From Candidatus Segetimicrobium genomatis (GTDB lineage Bacteria; Sysuimicrobiota; Sysuimicrobiia; Sysuimicrobiales; Segetimicrobiaceae): 36,669 nt of DNA. Numbering within the stretch: the stretch's first letter is position 1; every line of letters begins with the position of its first letter. The stretch lies in NCBI GenBank assembly GCA_005882275.1, contig VBAK01000129.1, positions 1 to 36,669 of the forward strand, read 5' to 3'. The position numbers were made by a program, and so were the translations under genes. Below, in pieces: positions 1-7,329 of this stretch. Under the pieces are notes generated by a model. The model was given only the letters and a program-made list of their open reading frames with translations. It searched no databases and was not told where the DNA came from.

Positions 1-1348
1 CGCGGCGGTCGAGGACGCGCCCGAGCACCCGGGGGATCAGCCCCTGCCGCCGCCGGCAGAGGTGGTGGGGGATCCCCGGCACCCGGGCGGCCGGGTCGTC
101 CCGGCAGCAGGCGCAGTTGACCGTCTCCTGGGAGATGTTGTAGCGGCTCATCATCGCCGGGTACATCGCCGCGAAGTCCAGCTCGCCGACCCGCTCGTAT
201 GCGCCGATGAGCGGCGTGTACGTCAGCCCGCCCCGGTCGGTGAGGAGCAGGTCGCTGCCCGACTTGAACGCCTCGGGGCGCGACTTCCGCCAGGGGATGA
301 GGATGCCTTCCTGGTAGGCCTGGTCGAGCTGCATGGACGTGATCGTGGTCCCCACGCTGGTCCGCGCCGTGTGCTGGACCGGCATCCGGCCGAGGCGCGC
401 CAGCTCCAGGAGCCCCGGCAGCTCCGCCTCTTCATAGGTAAACGAGTTGGCGGTGTCCAGGTGCCAGCGGCCCCGCAGGTACGATCCTCCCGCGGTGTAG
501 ACGATCTGGCCGTACGTCATGTACGAGCGCGGGCGGCGCGTCCGCATCCCCGCGCCCCCGTCGCGGTTCAGCGACAGCGGACGGCCGCACAGCTGCATGA
601 GGCGCCGCAGCCTCGGCATCAAGAACGAGTCGCCCCACTCGGTCAGGATGATGTCGGGATCGTACCGGCGCAGCCACCGGTCGAGCGCCTCCAGCAGGTC
701 CGCCGGCGTGTCTCCCACGAGGGCGCTCTCTTCGCCGTCCACGCCCACGTGGAGCACCGCCCGGTGTCCGTGGTTCGGGTTCACCGGATCGCCGTCGAGG
801 CGCAGGCGCAGGATCATGAGCGGCGGCACCGTGTACTCCGCTTCCCAGGGAGACTCCAGCGGCGCGATGTCCCGGATCGTGCCCTCGGGCGTGGCCTCCA
901 CGGCGCACCGCCCCAGCGGGAACAGCCGGCGCTCGTACAGGTACATCTGCGGCAGCGGGATGTCGCAGTTATAGAACGTCAGGCCGTCGACCCGCGCCAG
1001 CCGGGCGACGAGGCGCGGGAACGCCGGGGGATCGGCCACAGTGACCTCAACGACCTCGACCTCGCCCTGCAGCAGGTCCTGCCGTTTCGTGCGGCGGACC
1101 GTGACCGGTTCCCGGACGCCCCGGCGCGGCGCCGGGTCCCCGGGTGACATGGAGTCGCGGAGCGCCGCGCTCCCGAGCAGCGCCGCGGCCTGCCGGAGGG
1201 CCGCGGGTGCGCCGGCGTAGTACAGGCGGGGCGACCACGGGTGCACGAGCCGCAGACGGGCGCCCCCTTCCGCGAGGAGCCAGACGGCCATCCCACCCGA
1301 GGCGGGATAAACGTCAAACAGGCGGGCGGAGAGCAGGCGGCTTCCCAT
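1..1348 (-). CDS. Family-B DNA polymerase, PolB2/Dpo2-like, probably exonuclease-dead (C-terminus outside window)
   Basis: The minus frame is open from an ATG at 1348 to the window edge (449 codons). Family-B features are visible: motif A reads LDFAAMYP with the catalytic Asp at about residue 391, followed by a YNISQET stretch, a short Cys/His-rich segment and GLIPRVL. Ahead of motif A lies the usual RTSVGTTI...ILIPWRK region. The 3'-5' exonuclease looks degenerate: where Exo I should read DIE there is RLDGDP (about residues 175-180), and the Exo II segment DPDIILTEWGDSFLMPRL (about 215-235) lacks the usual N...FD. Loss of proofreading motifs is typical of the PolB2 family known mainly from archaea. 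Motif C (DTDS) is off the window, so polymerase activity cannot be judged. The start overlaps the upstream small gene by 35 bp with no clear Shine-Dalgarno, which suggests translational coupling. I infer a role in damage tolerance rather than replication. Confidence 0.85.
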   Translation of the reverse strand, partial: MGSRLLSARLFDVYPASGGMAVWLLAEGGARLRLVHPWSPRLYYAGAPAALRQAAALLGSAALRDSMSPGDPAPRRGVREPVTVRRTKRQDLLQGEVEVVEVTVADPPAFPRLVARLARVDGLTFYNCDIPLPQMYLYERRLFPLGRCAVEATPEGTIRDIAPLESPWEAEYTVPPLMILRLRLDGDPVNPNHGHRAVLHVGVDGEESALVGDTPADLLEALDRWLRRYDPDIILTEWGDSFLMPRLRRLMQLCGRPLSLNRDGGAGMRTRRPRSYMTYGQIVYTAGGSYLRGRWHLDTANSFTYEEAELPGLLELARLGRMPVQHTARTSVGTTITSMQLDQAYQEGILIPWRKSRPEAFKSGSDLLLTDRGGLTYTPLIGAYERVGELDFAAMYPAMMSRYNISQETVNCACCRDDPAARVPGIPHHLCRRRQGLIPRVLGRVLDRR

Positions 1349-1631
1349 GAAGCGGGTCTGCGCGGCCGGCGGATGGGTCTGCGCGGAGCGCGGTGATCTC
1401 GGCCTCCAGGTGCTGGATGGCCTTCATCGCTTCCAGGAGCATCGACAGCAGGATCGCCTCGAAGGGCACGGGCCGGGCGGCGTAGCCGGCGACGGCGGCG
1501 TAATGCCGGGCGGCGGCAAAGAGCCGGTCGAATGCGACGCGGTCCTCCGCCCTGAGCGCGCGGCGGAACGGGGCCCACAGGTCTTCCTCGCTCTGGACGA
1601 GCTGCGTCATCGTGGGAACGGTGCGGCCCAT
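1314..1631 (-). CDS. Small helical protein of the polymerase cassette
   Basis: 105 aa, not recognised by family. It is Ala/Leu/Arg-rich and predicted almost wholly helical, with amphipathic stretches around residues 15-50 and 55-85 and a Pro-rich basic tail. Its ATG directly follows the TAG of the RecA-like gene, and GGAGGAGG lies 6 nt before the ATG, a strong ribosome site. It overlaps the polymerase start by 35 bp, so the three genes are almost certainly one transcript. A role as a bridging or clamp-contact subunit between the RecA-like protein and the polymerase is inference from position only. An internal ATG (residue 8) is a weaker alternative start. Confidence 0.7.
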   Translation of the reverse strand: MGRTVPTMTQLVQSEEDLWAPFRRALRAEDRVAFDRLFAAARHYAAVAGYAARPVPFEAILLSMLLEAMKAIQHLEAEITALRADPSAGRADPLHGKPPALRPPV

Positions 1632-2282
1632 CTACGGCCTCCTCCGGAAGGTGCGGTCCGGCCCAAGGCGCAGCGCCCACTCCCACCGGGCGGGATCGGG
1701 CCGCTCCCGCGCGATCCAGACACGCCCGCCGTCCGGCCGGGCGGTAAAGTGCCAGCTGGCGAGACCGCGCAGCCGGTCGCCGAACGTCCCGCGGGCGTCC
1801 GGCCGATCGCGATCGGGCAGCGCCGGGTCGGGGCAGGCGGCCAGGATGGGGAGGCGGGGGGCCATCTCGGCGATCGCGGAGGCGAGGCGCCGGAAAATGC
1901 GGGAGGCTTCAGTGACCGGGACGTCCTCGTCGTACAGGAGATCGAGCAGGCCGAGGCAGAGGATCGCTCCCGGGCGGAACGCGGCGATCGCCTGAGGGAG
2001 ATGCTCGGTGAACAGCGCTTCGAGCTGGTGGCACGTGTACGCCCGCGAGAGGTGCACCGCGTCCAGCACCCGGCGGAGGTCGAGTCCCTCGGCCCGAGCG
2101 GCGTCGGAGAGCAGGTAGGGGTTGAAGGCGTTCGCCCCATCCACCAGCACGACCGGCTCGCCGCGCCCGAGATATTGGAGGCACAGAAGCTGGCTCAGCG
2201 GCAGGACGCTCTCGTCCCCTGTAAACAGCACAAGGCCGCCGAGCGGCTGGGGAAGGGGGATGGGCAGGCGGGACACGGCCAT
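1632..2282 (-). CDS. RecA/RadA-fold protein with degenerate ATPase motifs
   Basis: 216 aa from the ATG at 2282. The RecA/Rad51 core pattern is visible: a strand and P-loop-like turn (LVLFTGDESVLP, residues 18-28), VVLVDGANAFNPYLL (about 43-57, like the VxYIDTEGxFxPERL element), LSRAYTCHQLEALF (like the RAYNxxHQ element of RadA/Rad51) and AILCLGLLDLLYDED (the Walker B position). The P-loop lacks the GKS/T and the Walker B Asp is replaced by Gly, so ATP hydrolysis is doubtful. ImuA, a RecA-like partner of a damage-tolerance polymerase, is a functional analogy. An upstream ATG at 2324 is in frame but sits inside the LexA palindrome and upstream of the -10, so I reject it. The chosen ATG has AAGGTGG 5 nt upstream. 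First gene of the cassette. Confidence 0.75.
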   Translation of the reverse strand: MAVSRLPIPLPQPLGGLVLFTGDESVLPLSQLLCLQYLGRGEPVVLVDGANAFNPYLLSDAARAEGLDLRRVLDAVHLSRAYTCHQLEALFTEHLPQAIAAFRPGAILCLGLLDLLYDEDVPVTEASRIFRRLASAIAEMAPRLPILAACPDPALPDRDRPDARGTFGDRLRGLASWHFTARPDGGRVWIARERPDPARWEWALRLGPDRTFRRRP

Positions 2283-2307
2283 TGGCACCACCTTCAGGAG
2301 TGGTTCC

Positions 2308-2337
2308 AGTATAATACCGAACATATGTTTGTATCAA
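2308..2337 (-). promoter_or_regulatory. Sigma70-type promoter of the RecA-like/PolB cassette
   Basis: Read on the minus strand: TTGATA (2337-2332), an 18-nt spacer, then TATACT (2313-2308). Each hexamer matches 5 of 6 consensus bases. Transcription would start near 2301, leaving a leader of about 18 nt that carries the AAGGTGG ribosome site before the ATG at 2282. The spacer contains the LexA-like palindrome, so a bound repressor would occlude RNA polymerase. Confidence 0.7.
2318..2331. promoter_or_regulatory. LexA/DinR-type SOS box
   Basis: The site CGAACATATGTTTG matches the Gram-positive LexA consensus CGAACRNRYGTTYC at 13 of 14 positions and contains the perfect palindrome AACATATGTT. 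It lies exactly between the -35 and -10 of the cassette promoter, the classic place for LexA repression. LexA itself is not in the window, so the binding specificity of this organism's LexA is assumed. Confidence 0.75.
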
Positions 2338-2517
2338 CAGGGACTGCCGGCATCTGCCCTGGGAGCGCGCCTCAAGGATCTGAAAAACCTGGAAATTCCC
2401 GGAGTTATCCCATGCCTGCTTGCAATCCCGCAAACGCGCTAAGCCGGCGCCGGTGTTATGGGGGAGACCCGCCGGCGCGCGTGGAAAGTGTGTCGAAGGA
2501 CCCCGCACAACCCAAGG

Positions 2518-2553
2518 GATGAGCCGATTGGAGCAGATGAGCCGAGTGGAGCA
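2518..2553 (+). repeat. 18-bp tandem repeat, two copies
   Basis: GATGAGCCGATTGGAGCA (2518-2535) is followed directly by a copy differing at one base (2536-2553). Each copy holds an ATG and a GGAGCA that resembles a ribosome site. It lies immediately upstream of the FAD oxidoreductase start. Confidence 0.8.
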
Positions 2554-2560
2554 AATGTAA
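2519..2560 (+). CDS. Possible 13-residue leader peptide
   Basis: ATG at 2519 to TAA at 2558-2560 gives MSRLEQMSRVEQM, a peptide repeat produced by the 18-bp tandem repeat. Its stop lies 3 nt before the GTG start of the FAD oxidoreductase and in the same frame, so translation could be coupled. AAGGG just before the ATG is too close for a good ribosome site. It may be coincidental. Confidence 0.25.
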   Translation: MSRLEQMSRVEQM

Positions 2561-2563
2561 GCG

Positions 2564-3793
2564 GTGGTCGACGAAGCCGGGGTCGTGGTCATTGGGTCGG
2601 GCGCATTTGGCGCGAGCACCGCCTATCACCTCACCGCGCTGGGGCAGGAGGGCGTCGTCGTCGTGGACGCCCATGAGATCGCATCGCAAACCTCGCCGCG
2701 GGCGGCCGGGTTGACCAAGCAGGTGCGGCCCGATCCGGACGTGTCCCACATGGCCATCTTGAGCGTCCAGAAGATCCTGCGGTTCACCGAGGAGACGGGG
2801 CAACCGCTCACCTTCGTTCAGCCGGGCAGCGTCAACATCGCGCGGGGCGAAAAGGATGAGGCGGTGATCCGGGCGGAGATCGCCGCCGGGCAGGCCTTGG
2901 GCCTCGAGACGTCCGAACTGTCCTTCGACGAGATGTCGCTGCTCGCCCCGCTCATCCGCCCGCGGGACATCCGCCTCATCGCGTACACCCCCACGGATCT
3001 CTACCTCGAGGAGCCGGGCCAGCTGCCCCTGGGATATGCGCGGGCCGCCGAGGAGCAGGGCGCCGTCCTCCTTCCCCACACGCGCGTCACCGGGATCGGC
3101 ATCGAGGACGGGCACGTGGTCAACGTCACAACGAGCCAGGGGGAGATCCGCACCGCCATCGTCGTCGACGCGGCCGGCGCCTGGGCCAGGCTGGTGGCGG
3201 AACAGGCCGGGATCCCCGTCCCCATCGTTCCGGTGCGGCACCAGTTCTTCATCACGCAGCGGATCCCGGGTGTCGATGCGACCCACGCCATCTGCCGGAT
3301 CTACGACGCCTGCGTCTACATGCGGCCCCATCAAGGGGGGCTCTTGATGGGCGGCTACGAGCGGGATCCTCAGTTCTACGACATGAGCACGGCATCACCC
3401 GATTTCCAGATCGGGGATCTGCCGCTCGACATGAGCGTCCTGGAGCGCCTGGCGCAGTCGGTCCGCGATCAGGTGCTCGTCGACAAGAGCGTCGGCGTGC
3501 GCGAGCACCGCGGGGGGCTCCCGACGATGACGGCCGACGGCCGCCCCATCGTTGGGCCGGTGCCCGGGATCGAGGGGTTCTTCGTCGCGTGCGGCTGCTG
3601 CGTCGGCGGGCTCTCGATTTCTCCCGCGGTGGGCGCGACGCTCGCGGAACTGATTCTCACCGGCCAGCCGTCGCTCCCGCTCGACGCCTACGCCATGACC
3701 CGGTTTGGGGCGGCGGTGGAATCAGAAGACGCGCTGCGCGCGGCCTGCGCCCAGCAGTACACGGACTGGTATGCCCGGGTGCCTACGGCGTAG
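2564..3793 (+). CDS. FAD-dependent oxidoreductase (DAO family)
   Basis: 409 aa. The N-terminus carries the dinucleotide-binding Rossmann motif VVVIGSGAFGAS (residues 7-18) followed by VVDAHEI, the acidic end of the second strand. A C-terminal DGRPIVGPVPGIEGFFVACGCCVGGLSISPAVG segment (about 325-358) is the typical second FAD-contact region of the D-amino-acid oxidase family. Overall it resembles the sarcosine oxidase beta subunit and glycine oxidase-like enzymes that oxidise secondary or tertiary amines. The substrate cannot be told from sequence. The GTG at 2564 is the first usable start because a TAA lies in frame 4-6 nt upstream. The ribosome site is poor. No partner subunits of a multimeric sarcosine oxidase are adjacent. 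The 3' end overlaps the convergent receiver gene by 11 bp. Confidence 0.85.
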   Translation: MVDEAGVVVIGSGAFGASTAYHLTALGQEGVVVVDAHEIASQTSPRAAGLTKQVRPDPDVSHMAILSVQKILRFTEETGQPLTFVQPGSVNIARGEKDEAVIRAEIAAGQALGLETSELSFDEMSLLAPLIRPRDIRLIAYTPTDLYLEEPGQLPLGYARAAEEQGAVLLPHTRVTGIGIEDGHVVNVTTSQGEIRTAIVVDAAGAWARLVAEQAGIPVPIVPVRHQFFITQRIPGVDATHAICRIYDACVYMRPHQGGLLMGGYERDPQFYDMSTASPDFQIGDLPLDMSVLERLAQSVRDQVLVDKSVGVREHRGGLPTMTADGRPIVGPVPGIEGFFVACGCCVGGLSISPAVGATLAELILTGQPSLPLDAYAMTRFGAAVESEDALRAACAQQYTDWYARVPTA

Positions 3794-4169
3794 CGCGCGT
3801 GGCGGCCAGGAGTTCCTCGAGGAGGCGCGGCAGGTTGCCGGCGACGGCACCATTCGTGGCCACAAGATCGCACCCGGCGGCCCGCGCGGCGGCCTGGCGT
3901 GAGGCGTCGGCGTGCCCGCAGAAGCCGAGGAGGGGAATCGCCCGGGTGGCCGGGTCGGCTTTGGCCTGCCGGATCGCGGCCGCGGCATCCAGCCGGTGCG
4001 ACGCCAGGTTGAGGATGGCGGCATCGGGCCCCGCGGCAAGGGCGGCGTGGAAGCCGGCGAGCGAGCCGACGAGACGGGGCCGGTGGCCGCATCGGGTGAG
4101 GGCCGACGCGATCCGGGTCGAGAAGAGCAGGTCGTCGCCGGCCACGACGACCGCGAGCCCCGCGCTCAT
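3783..4169 (-). CDS. Degenerate response-regulator receiver domain protein
   Basis: 128 aa, a single receiver-like domain with no output domain. The first strand and acidic pocket are visible (LAVVVAGDDLLFSTRIASAL, residues 5-24), and the third strand reads DAAILNLASHR, but the phospho-acceptor position is Asn54 instead of Asp. The conserved Lys of strand 5 is also not evident (DLVATNGAV). It is therefore probably a pseudo-receiver acting by protein contact or an atypical ligand rather than by phosphorylation. It starts 1 nt after the stop of the DUF59 gene, so the two form an operon. Its 3' end overlaps the convergent FAD oxidoreductase. Confidence 0.65.
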   Translation of the reverse strand: MSAGLAVVVAGDDLLFSTRIASALTRCGHRPRLVGSLAGFHAALAAGPDAAILNLASHRLDAAAAIRQAKADPATRAIPLLGFCGHADASRQAAARAAGCDLVATNGAVAGNLPRLLEELLAATRATP

Positions 4170-4170
4170 C

Positions 4171-4482
4171 TCAGACCGGAAAGCCCATCGCCTGCAGCGA
4201 CAGCCGGCCGTCGTCGCTCAGCCGCTCGGGCGACCACGGCGGGCTCCAGACCATCTCGACTTTGCAGTCCTCGACGCCGTCGGTGCAGGAGATCTTCGCT
4301 TCGATCTCGCTGACCAGCTGCGGGCCCAGCGAGCATCCCACGGCGGTCAGCGTCATCTTGATACTCACGGCCCCGCCGACGATCGTGATGTCGTAGATCA
4401 GCCCCAGATCCCAGATGTTCACCGGGATCTCGGGATCGAAGCAGGTCTTCAGCACGTCAATGATCTGATCTCGCGTGACCAT
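4171..4482 (-). CDS. DUF59/MIP18 family protein (SufT/PaaD-like)
   Basis: 103 aa. It shows the DUF59 hallmarks: CFDPEIPVNIWDLGLIYDI (about residues 14-32), MTLTAVGCSLG with the conserved Cys50, and a C-terminal VEMVWSPPWSPERLSDDGRLSLQAMG. Members work in Fe-S cluster assembly or insertion (SufT, MIP18) or as the PaaD-like maturation factor of phenylacetyl-CoA epoxidase. There is no suf or paa operon here, so a general Fe-S maturation role is the cautious reading. The ATG at 4482 is chosen because AGGAG lies 8 nt upstream; the longer reading frame to 4542 would place the ribosome site inside the gene and run into the divergent UPF0182 gene. Transcribed with the receiver-like gene. Confidence 0.85.
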   Translation of the reverse strand: MVTRDQIIDVLKTCFDPEIPVNIWDLGLIYDITIVGGAVSIKMTLTAVGCSLGPQLVSEIEAKISCTDGVEDCKVEMVWSPPWSPERLSDDGRLSLQAMGFPV

Positions 4483-4523
4483 CGTGTTCATCTCCTGATC
4501 ATGCCGTTCGGGAATATTGTACC

Positions 4524-7271
4524 ATGATCTCCGGGCCGGCACGGCTCCGTCGCGCGCTCCTCGTGCTCCTGGTCATCCTCCTCTTCTTGCTGCCCAGGCT
4601 CGCCCGCGCGTACACGGAATGGCTGTGGTTCGGGGAGGTCGGCTACCGCGCCGTCTTCTGGGTCCCGATCGCCTCGGCGGCCGCCGTGGGCCTGGCGGCG
4701 GCGCTGGCGGTGTTCCTCATCCTCTGGCTCGACATCCGCCCGCTCCTGCGCCTGCGCCCGATCCCGCGGGTCATCGACCTGCGGCCCTCGGGGAGCCGCG
4801 GCTACCAGCAGGGGATCCGCCTTCGTCCCGGCGTCCTGGCGGCGTTCGGCGCCGCGGTGGTGAGCGCGCTGGCCGGCCAGGCGGCCGCGGGGTCCTGGCC
4901 GACGTTTCAGGCCTGGCTCCACCGCGTCCCCTTCGGGATTCAGGACCCGATCTTCCACCAGGACGTCGGATTCTACGTGTTCACGCTGCCCGCGTACACC
5001 GCGGTGTACGATTGGCTGTTCGCGTGGACGTTCGTCGCCCTGCTCATCGCGGCGGCCGGCTACTATCTCGACCTCGCGCCGTTGATGATGCGGGGCGTCT
5101 GGGCGATCCCGCGGGGAGTCCGCATCCACCTGGCCGTCCTCGGCGGCGCGCTGCTGCTGCTGCGGGCCGTGGGGTTCTGGCTCGATGCCTTCGGCCTCTT
5201 GTTCTCGCCGCGCGGCGCCGTCTTCGGCGCGGCGTACGCGGACCTGCACGCCACGCTCCCGGCCCTCCGCCTCCTGATGGTGCTCGCGGCCGCGTCCGGC
5301 CTGCTGCTGCTGTCCTCGGCGTGGCTGCGGACCATGCGGGCGGCGATCGGATCGCTGGCCCTGACGATCGTCGTCTGGATCGCCGGCACCGGCCTCTACC
5401 CCTCCGCCGTTCAGCAGTTCGAGGTGACCCCCAACGAACTGGACCGGGAGGCTCCCTATATCCGCAACAGCATCGAGGCGACCCTGCACGCCTACAACCT
5501 CGATCAGGTGCAGGAGCAGCTGTTCCCCGCCACCGAGAGCCTGACCCCGGCGAGCGTCCAGGCCAACCGCGCGGTCCTCGACAACGTCCGGCTCTGGGAC
5601 TACCGGCCGCTCCTGCGCACCTACCTGCAGCTGCAGGGGCTGCGGCTGTACTACACGTTTACGAGCGTGGGCATCGACCGGTACCAGATCGACGGGCGGG
5701 AGCAGCAGGTGATGCTCTCGGCGCGGGAGCTCGACATCTCGCGCCTCACCGCCGCGGCGCGGACGTGGGTCAACGACCACCTGGTGTTCACGCACGGCTA
5801 CGGGCTGGTGATGACCCCGGTGAACCGGATCTCCGCGGAGGGCCTGCCCGACTTCTACATCAAGGACATCCCGCCGCAGAGCCCCATCGGGCTCCGCATC
5901 GACCGGCCGGAGCTGTACTACGGCCTGCTCGCCAACCAGTACGTGATCGTGAAGACGCGCACGAAGGAACTGGACTACGCCCGGGGCGACCAGAACGCGT
6001 ACACGTCATACGCGGGGAGCGGCGGCGTGCCCCTCACCGCCCCGCTGGCGAAGCTCGCGTTTGCGACCCGGTTCGGGGCCTCGCAGCTGCTGCTGAGCAA
6101 CGATGTCACGGCCGAGAGCCGGGTGATCTTTCACCGCGAGGTGACGGAGCGGGTCGCCCACCTGGCGCCGATGCTGACCCTGGACCACGATCCCTACCTG
6201 GTGCTCGCCGACGGCCGCCTGTACTGGATCGTGGACGCCTACACCACCAGCGGCGGGTATCCGTACTCGCGTCCGGTGGGCGGGGTCAACTACATCCGCA
6301 ACTCCGTGAAGGCCGTGGTGGACGCCTACGACGGCGCGACCCGGCTCTACGTCGTGGATCCCGAGGACCCGCTCGTCCAGGTCTACGGCAGGATCTACCC
6401 CGGCCTCTTCCGGCCGATGGAGGCGCTGCCGCCGTCGCTCGCCTCCCATCTCCGGTATCCCGAAGACCTGTTCACGCTCCAGGCCGAGGTGTACTCCACG
6501 TTTCACATGAAGGATCCGCGGGTCTTCTACAACCGCGAGGATCTCTGGGTGTTCCCCAATGAGCTGTTCACCGGCGCCTCCCAGCCGCTGGAGCCCTATT
6601 ACGTCACGCTGCGGCTGGACCCGGCCCAGGGCGAGGAGTTTGCGCTCATCCTCCCGTTCACCCCGGCGGGCAAGGACAACATGGTGGCCTGGATGGCCGG
6701 CCGGAGCGATATGCCGCACTACGGCCGGCTGCTCGTGTACCGGTTCCCGAAGGACCGCACGGTGTTCGGGCCGATGCAGATCGAAGCCCGGATCAACCAG
6801 GATCCGGTGATCTCCGCCCAGCTGTCGTTGTGGAACCAGCAGGGCTCCCAGGTCATCCGCGGCAACCTGCTCGTCATCCCGGTCGCCGACGCGCTCCTCT
6901 ACGTCGAGCCGCTCTACCTCCAGGCCTCGGGCAGCGCGCTGCCGGAGTTGAAGCGGGTGATCGTCGCCTACGGCGCGCGGATCGCGATGGAGCCTACGCT
7001 GGAGGCCGCGCTGGCCCGCATCTTCGTCGGCCTGCCCTCCGAGGTCGCGGCAGGGGGAGCGGGGAGCGGACCCGCTGCCGCGCCGGCGCCGTCCGGGGGC
7101 ACCACCGCGGTCCCACGCGAACGCGTCGCGGCGCTGGCCGCCGAGGCCAATGCCCATTACGAGCGCGCGCAGGCGGCCCTGCGGGCCGGAGATTTCGCCA
7201 CCTACGGGCGGGAGATCGACGCGCTCGGACGCGTGCTCGCGGAGCTCAAACGCGCGGCGGGATCGCCGTAA
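4524..7271 (+). CDS. UPF0182 family large membrane protein
   Basis: 915 aa, close to the usual 850-1000 aa of the UPF0182 (COG1615) family. About seven hydrophobic helices lie in the first 300 residues, beginning with RRALLVLLVILLFLLPRLARAYTEWLWFGEVGYRAVFW, the family's N-terminal signature. A long extracytoplasmic part of about 550 residues follows, with typical stretches such as RNSIEATLHAYNL, IKDIPPQSP, RPVGGVNYIRNSVKAVVDAYDG and FHMKDPRVFYNREDLW. An Ala/Gly/Pro linker (about 840-870) leads to a short helical tail. Function is unknown in the family. The ATG at 4524 has only a weak GGGA upstream. It is divergent from the DUF59 gene, with 41 bp between the starts. Confidence 0.93.
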   Translation: MISGPARLRRALLVLLVILLFLLPRLARAYTEWLWFGEVGYRAVFWVPIASAAAVGLAAALAVFLILWLDIRPLLRLRPIPRVIDLRPSGSRGYQQGIRLRPGVLAAFGAAVVSALAGQAAAGSWPTFQAWLHRVPFGIQDPIFHQDVGFYVFTLPAYTAVYDWLFAWTFVALLIAAAGYYLDLAPLMMRGVWAIPRGVRIHLAVLGGALLLLRAVGFWLDAFGLLFSPRGAVFGAAYADLHATLPALRLLMVLAAASGLLLLSSAWLRTMRAAIGSLALTIVVWIAGTGLYPSAVQQFEVTPNELDREAPYIRNSIEATLHAYNLDQVQEQLFPATESLTPASVQANRAVLDNVRLWDYRPLLRTYLQLQGLRLYYTFTSVGIDRYQIDGREQQVMLSARELDISRLTAAARTWVNDHLVFTHGYGLVMTPVNRISAEGLPDFYIKDIPPQSPIGLRIDRPELYYGLLANQYVIVKTRTKELDYARGDQNAYTSYAGSGGVPLTAPLAKLAFATRFGASQLLLSNDVTAESRVIFHREVTERVAHLAPMLTLDHDPYLVLADGRLYWIVDAYTTSGGYPYSRPVGGVNYIRNSVKAVVDAYDGATRLYVVDPEDPLVQVYGRIYPGLFRPMEALPPSLASHLRYPEDLFTLQAEVYSTFHMKDPRVFYNREDLWVFPNELFTGASQPLEPYYVTLRLDPAQGEEFALILPFTPAGKDNMVAWMAGRSDMPHYGRLLVYRFPKDRTVFGPMQIEARINQDPVISAQLSLWNQQGSQVIRGNLLVIPVADALLYVEPLYLQASGSALPELKRVIVAYGARIAMEPTLEAALARIFVGLPSEVAAGGAGSGPAAAPAPSGGTTAVPRERVAALAAEANAHYERAQAALRAGDFATYGREIDALGRVLAELKRAAGSP

Positions 7272-7329
7272 GCGCTGCCATCTCCGCAAACGAGAGCGTC
7301 TCCGCCGCGGCCTCGCCCCGGCGCGATCG

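Noticed and set aside
62..1147. 361-codon plus-strand open frame
   Set aside because: It is antisense to the family-B polymerase; its Arg/Pro/Val-rich composition is typical of a GC-rich shadow frame.
2283..2324. In-frame upstream ATG extending the RecA-like protein by 14 residues
   Set aside because: The ATG lies inside the LexA palindrome and upstream of the -10 box, so it would not be transcribed; the ATG at 2282 has a ribosome site.
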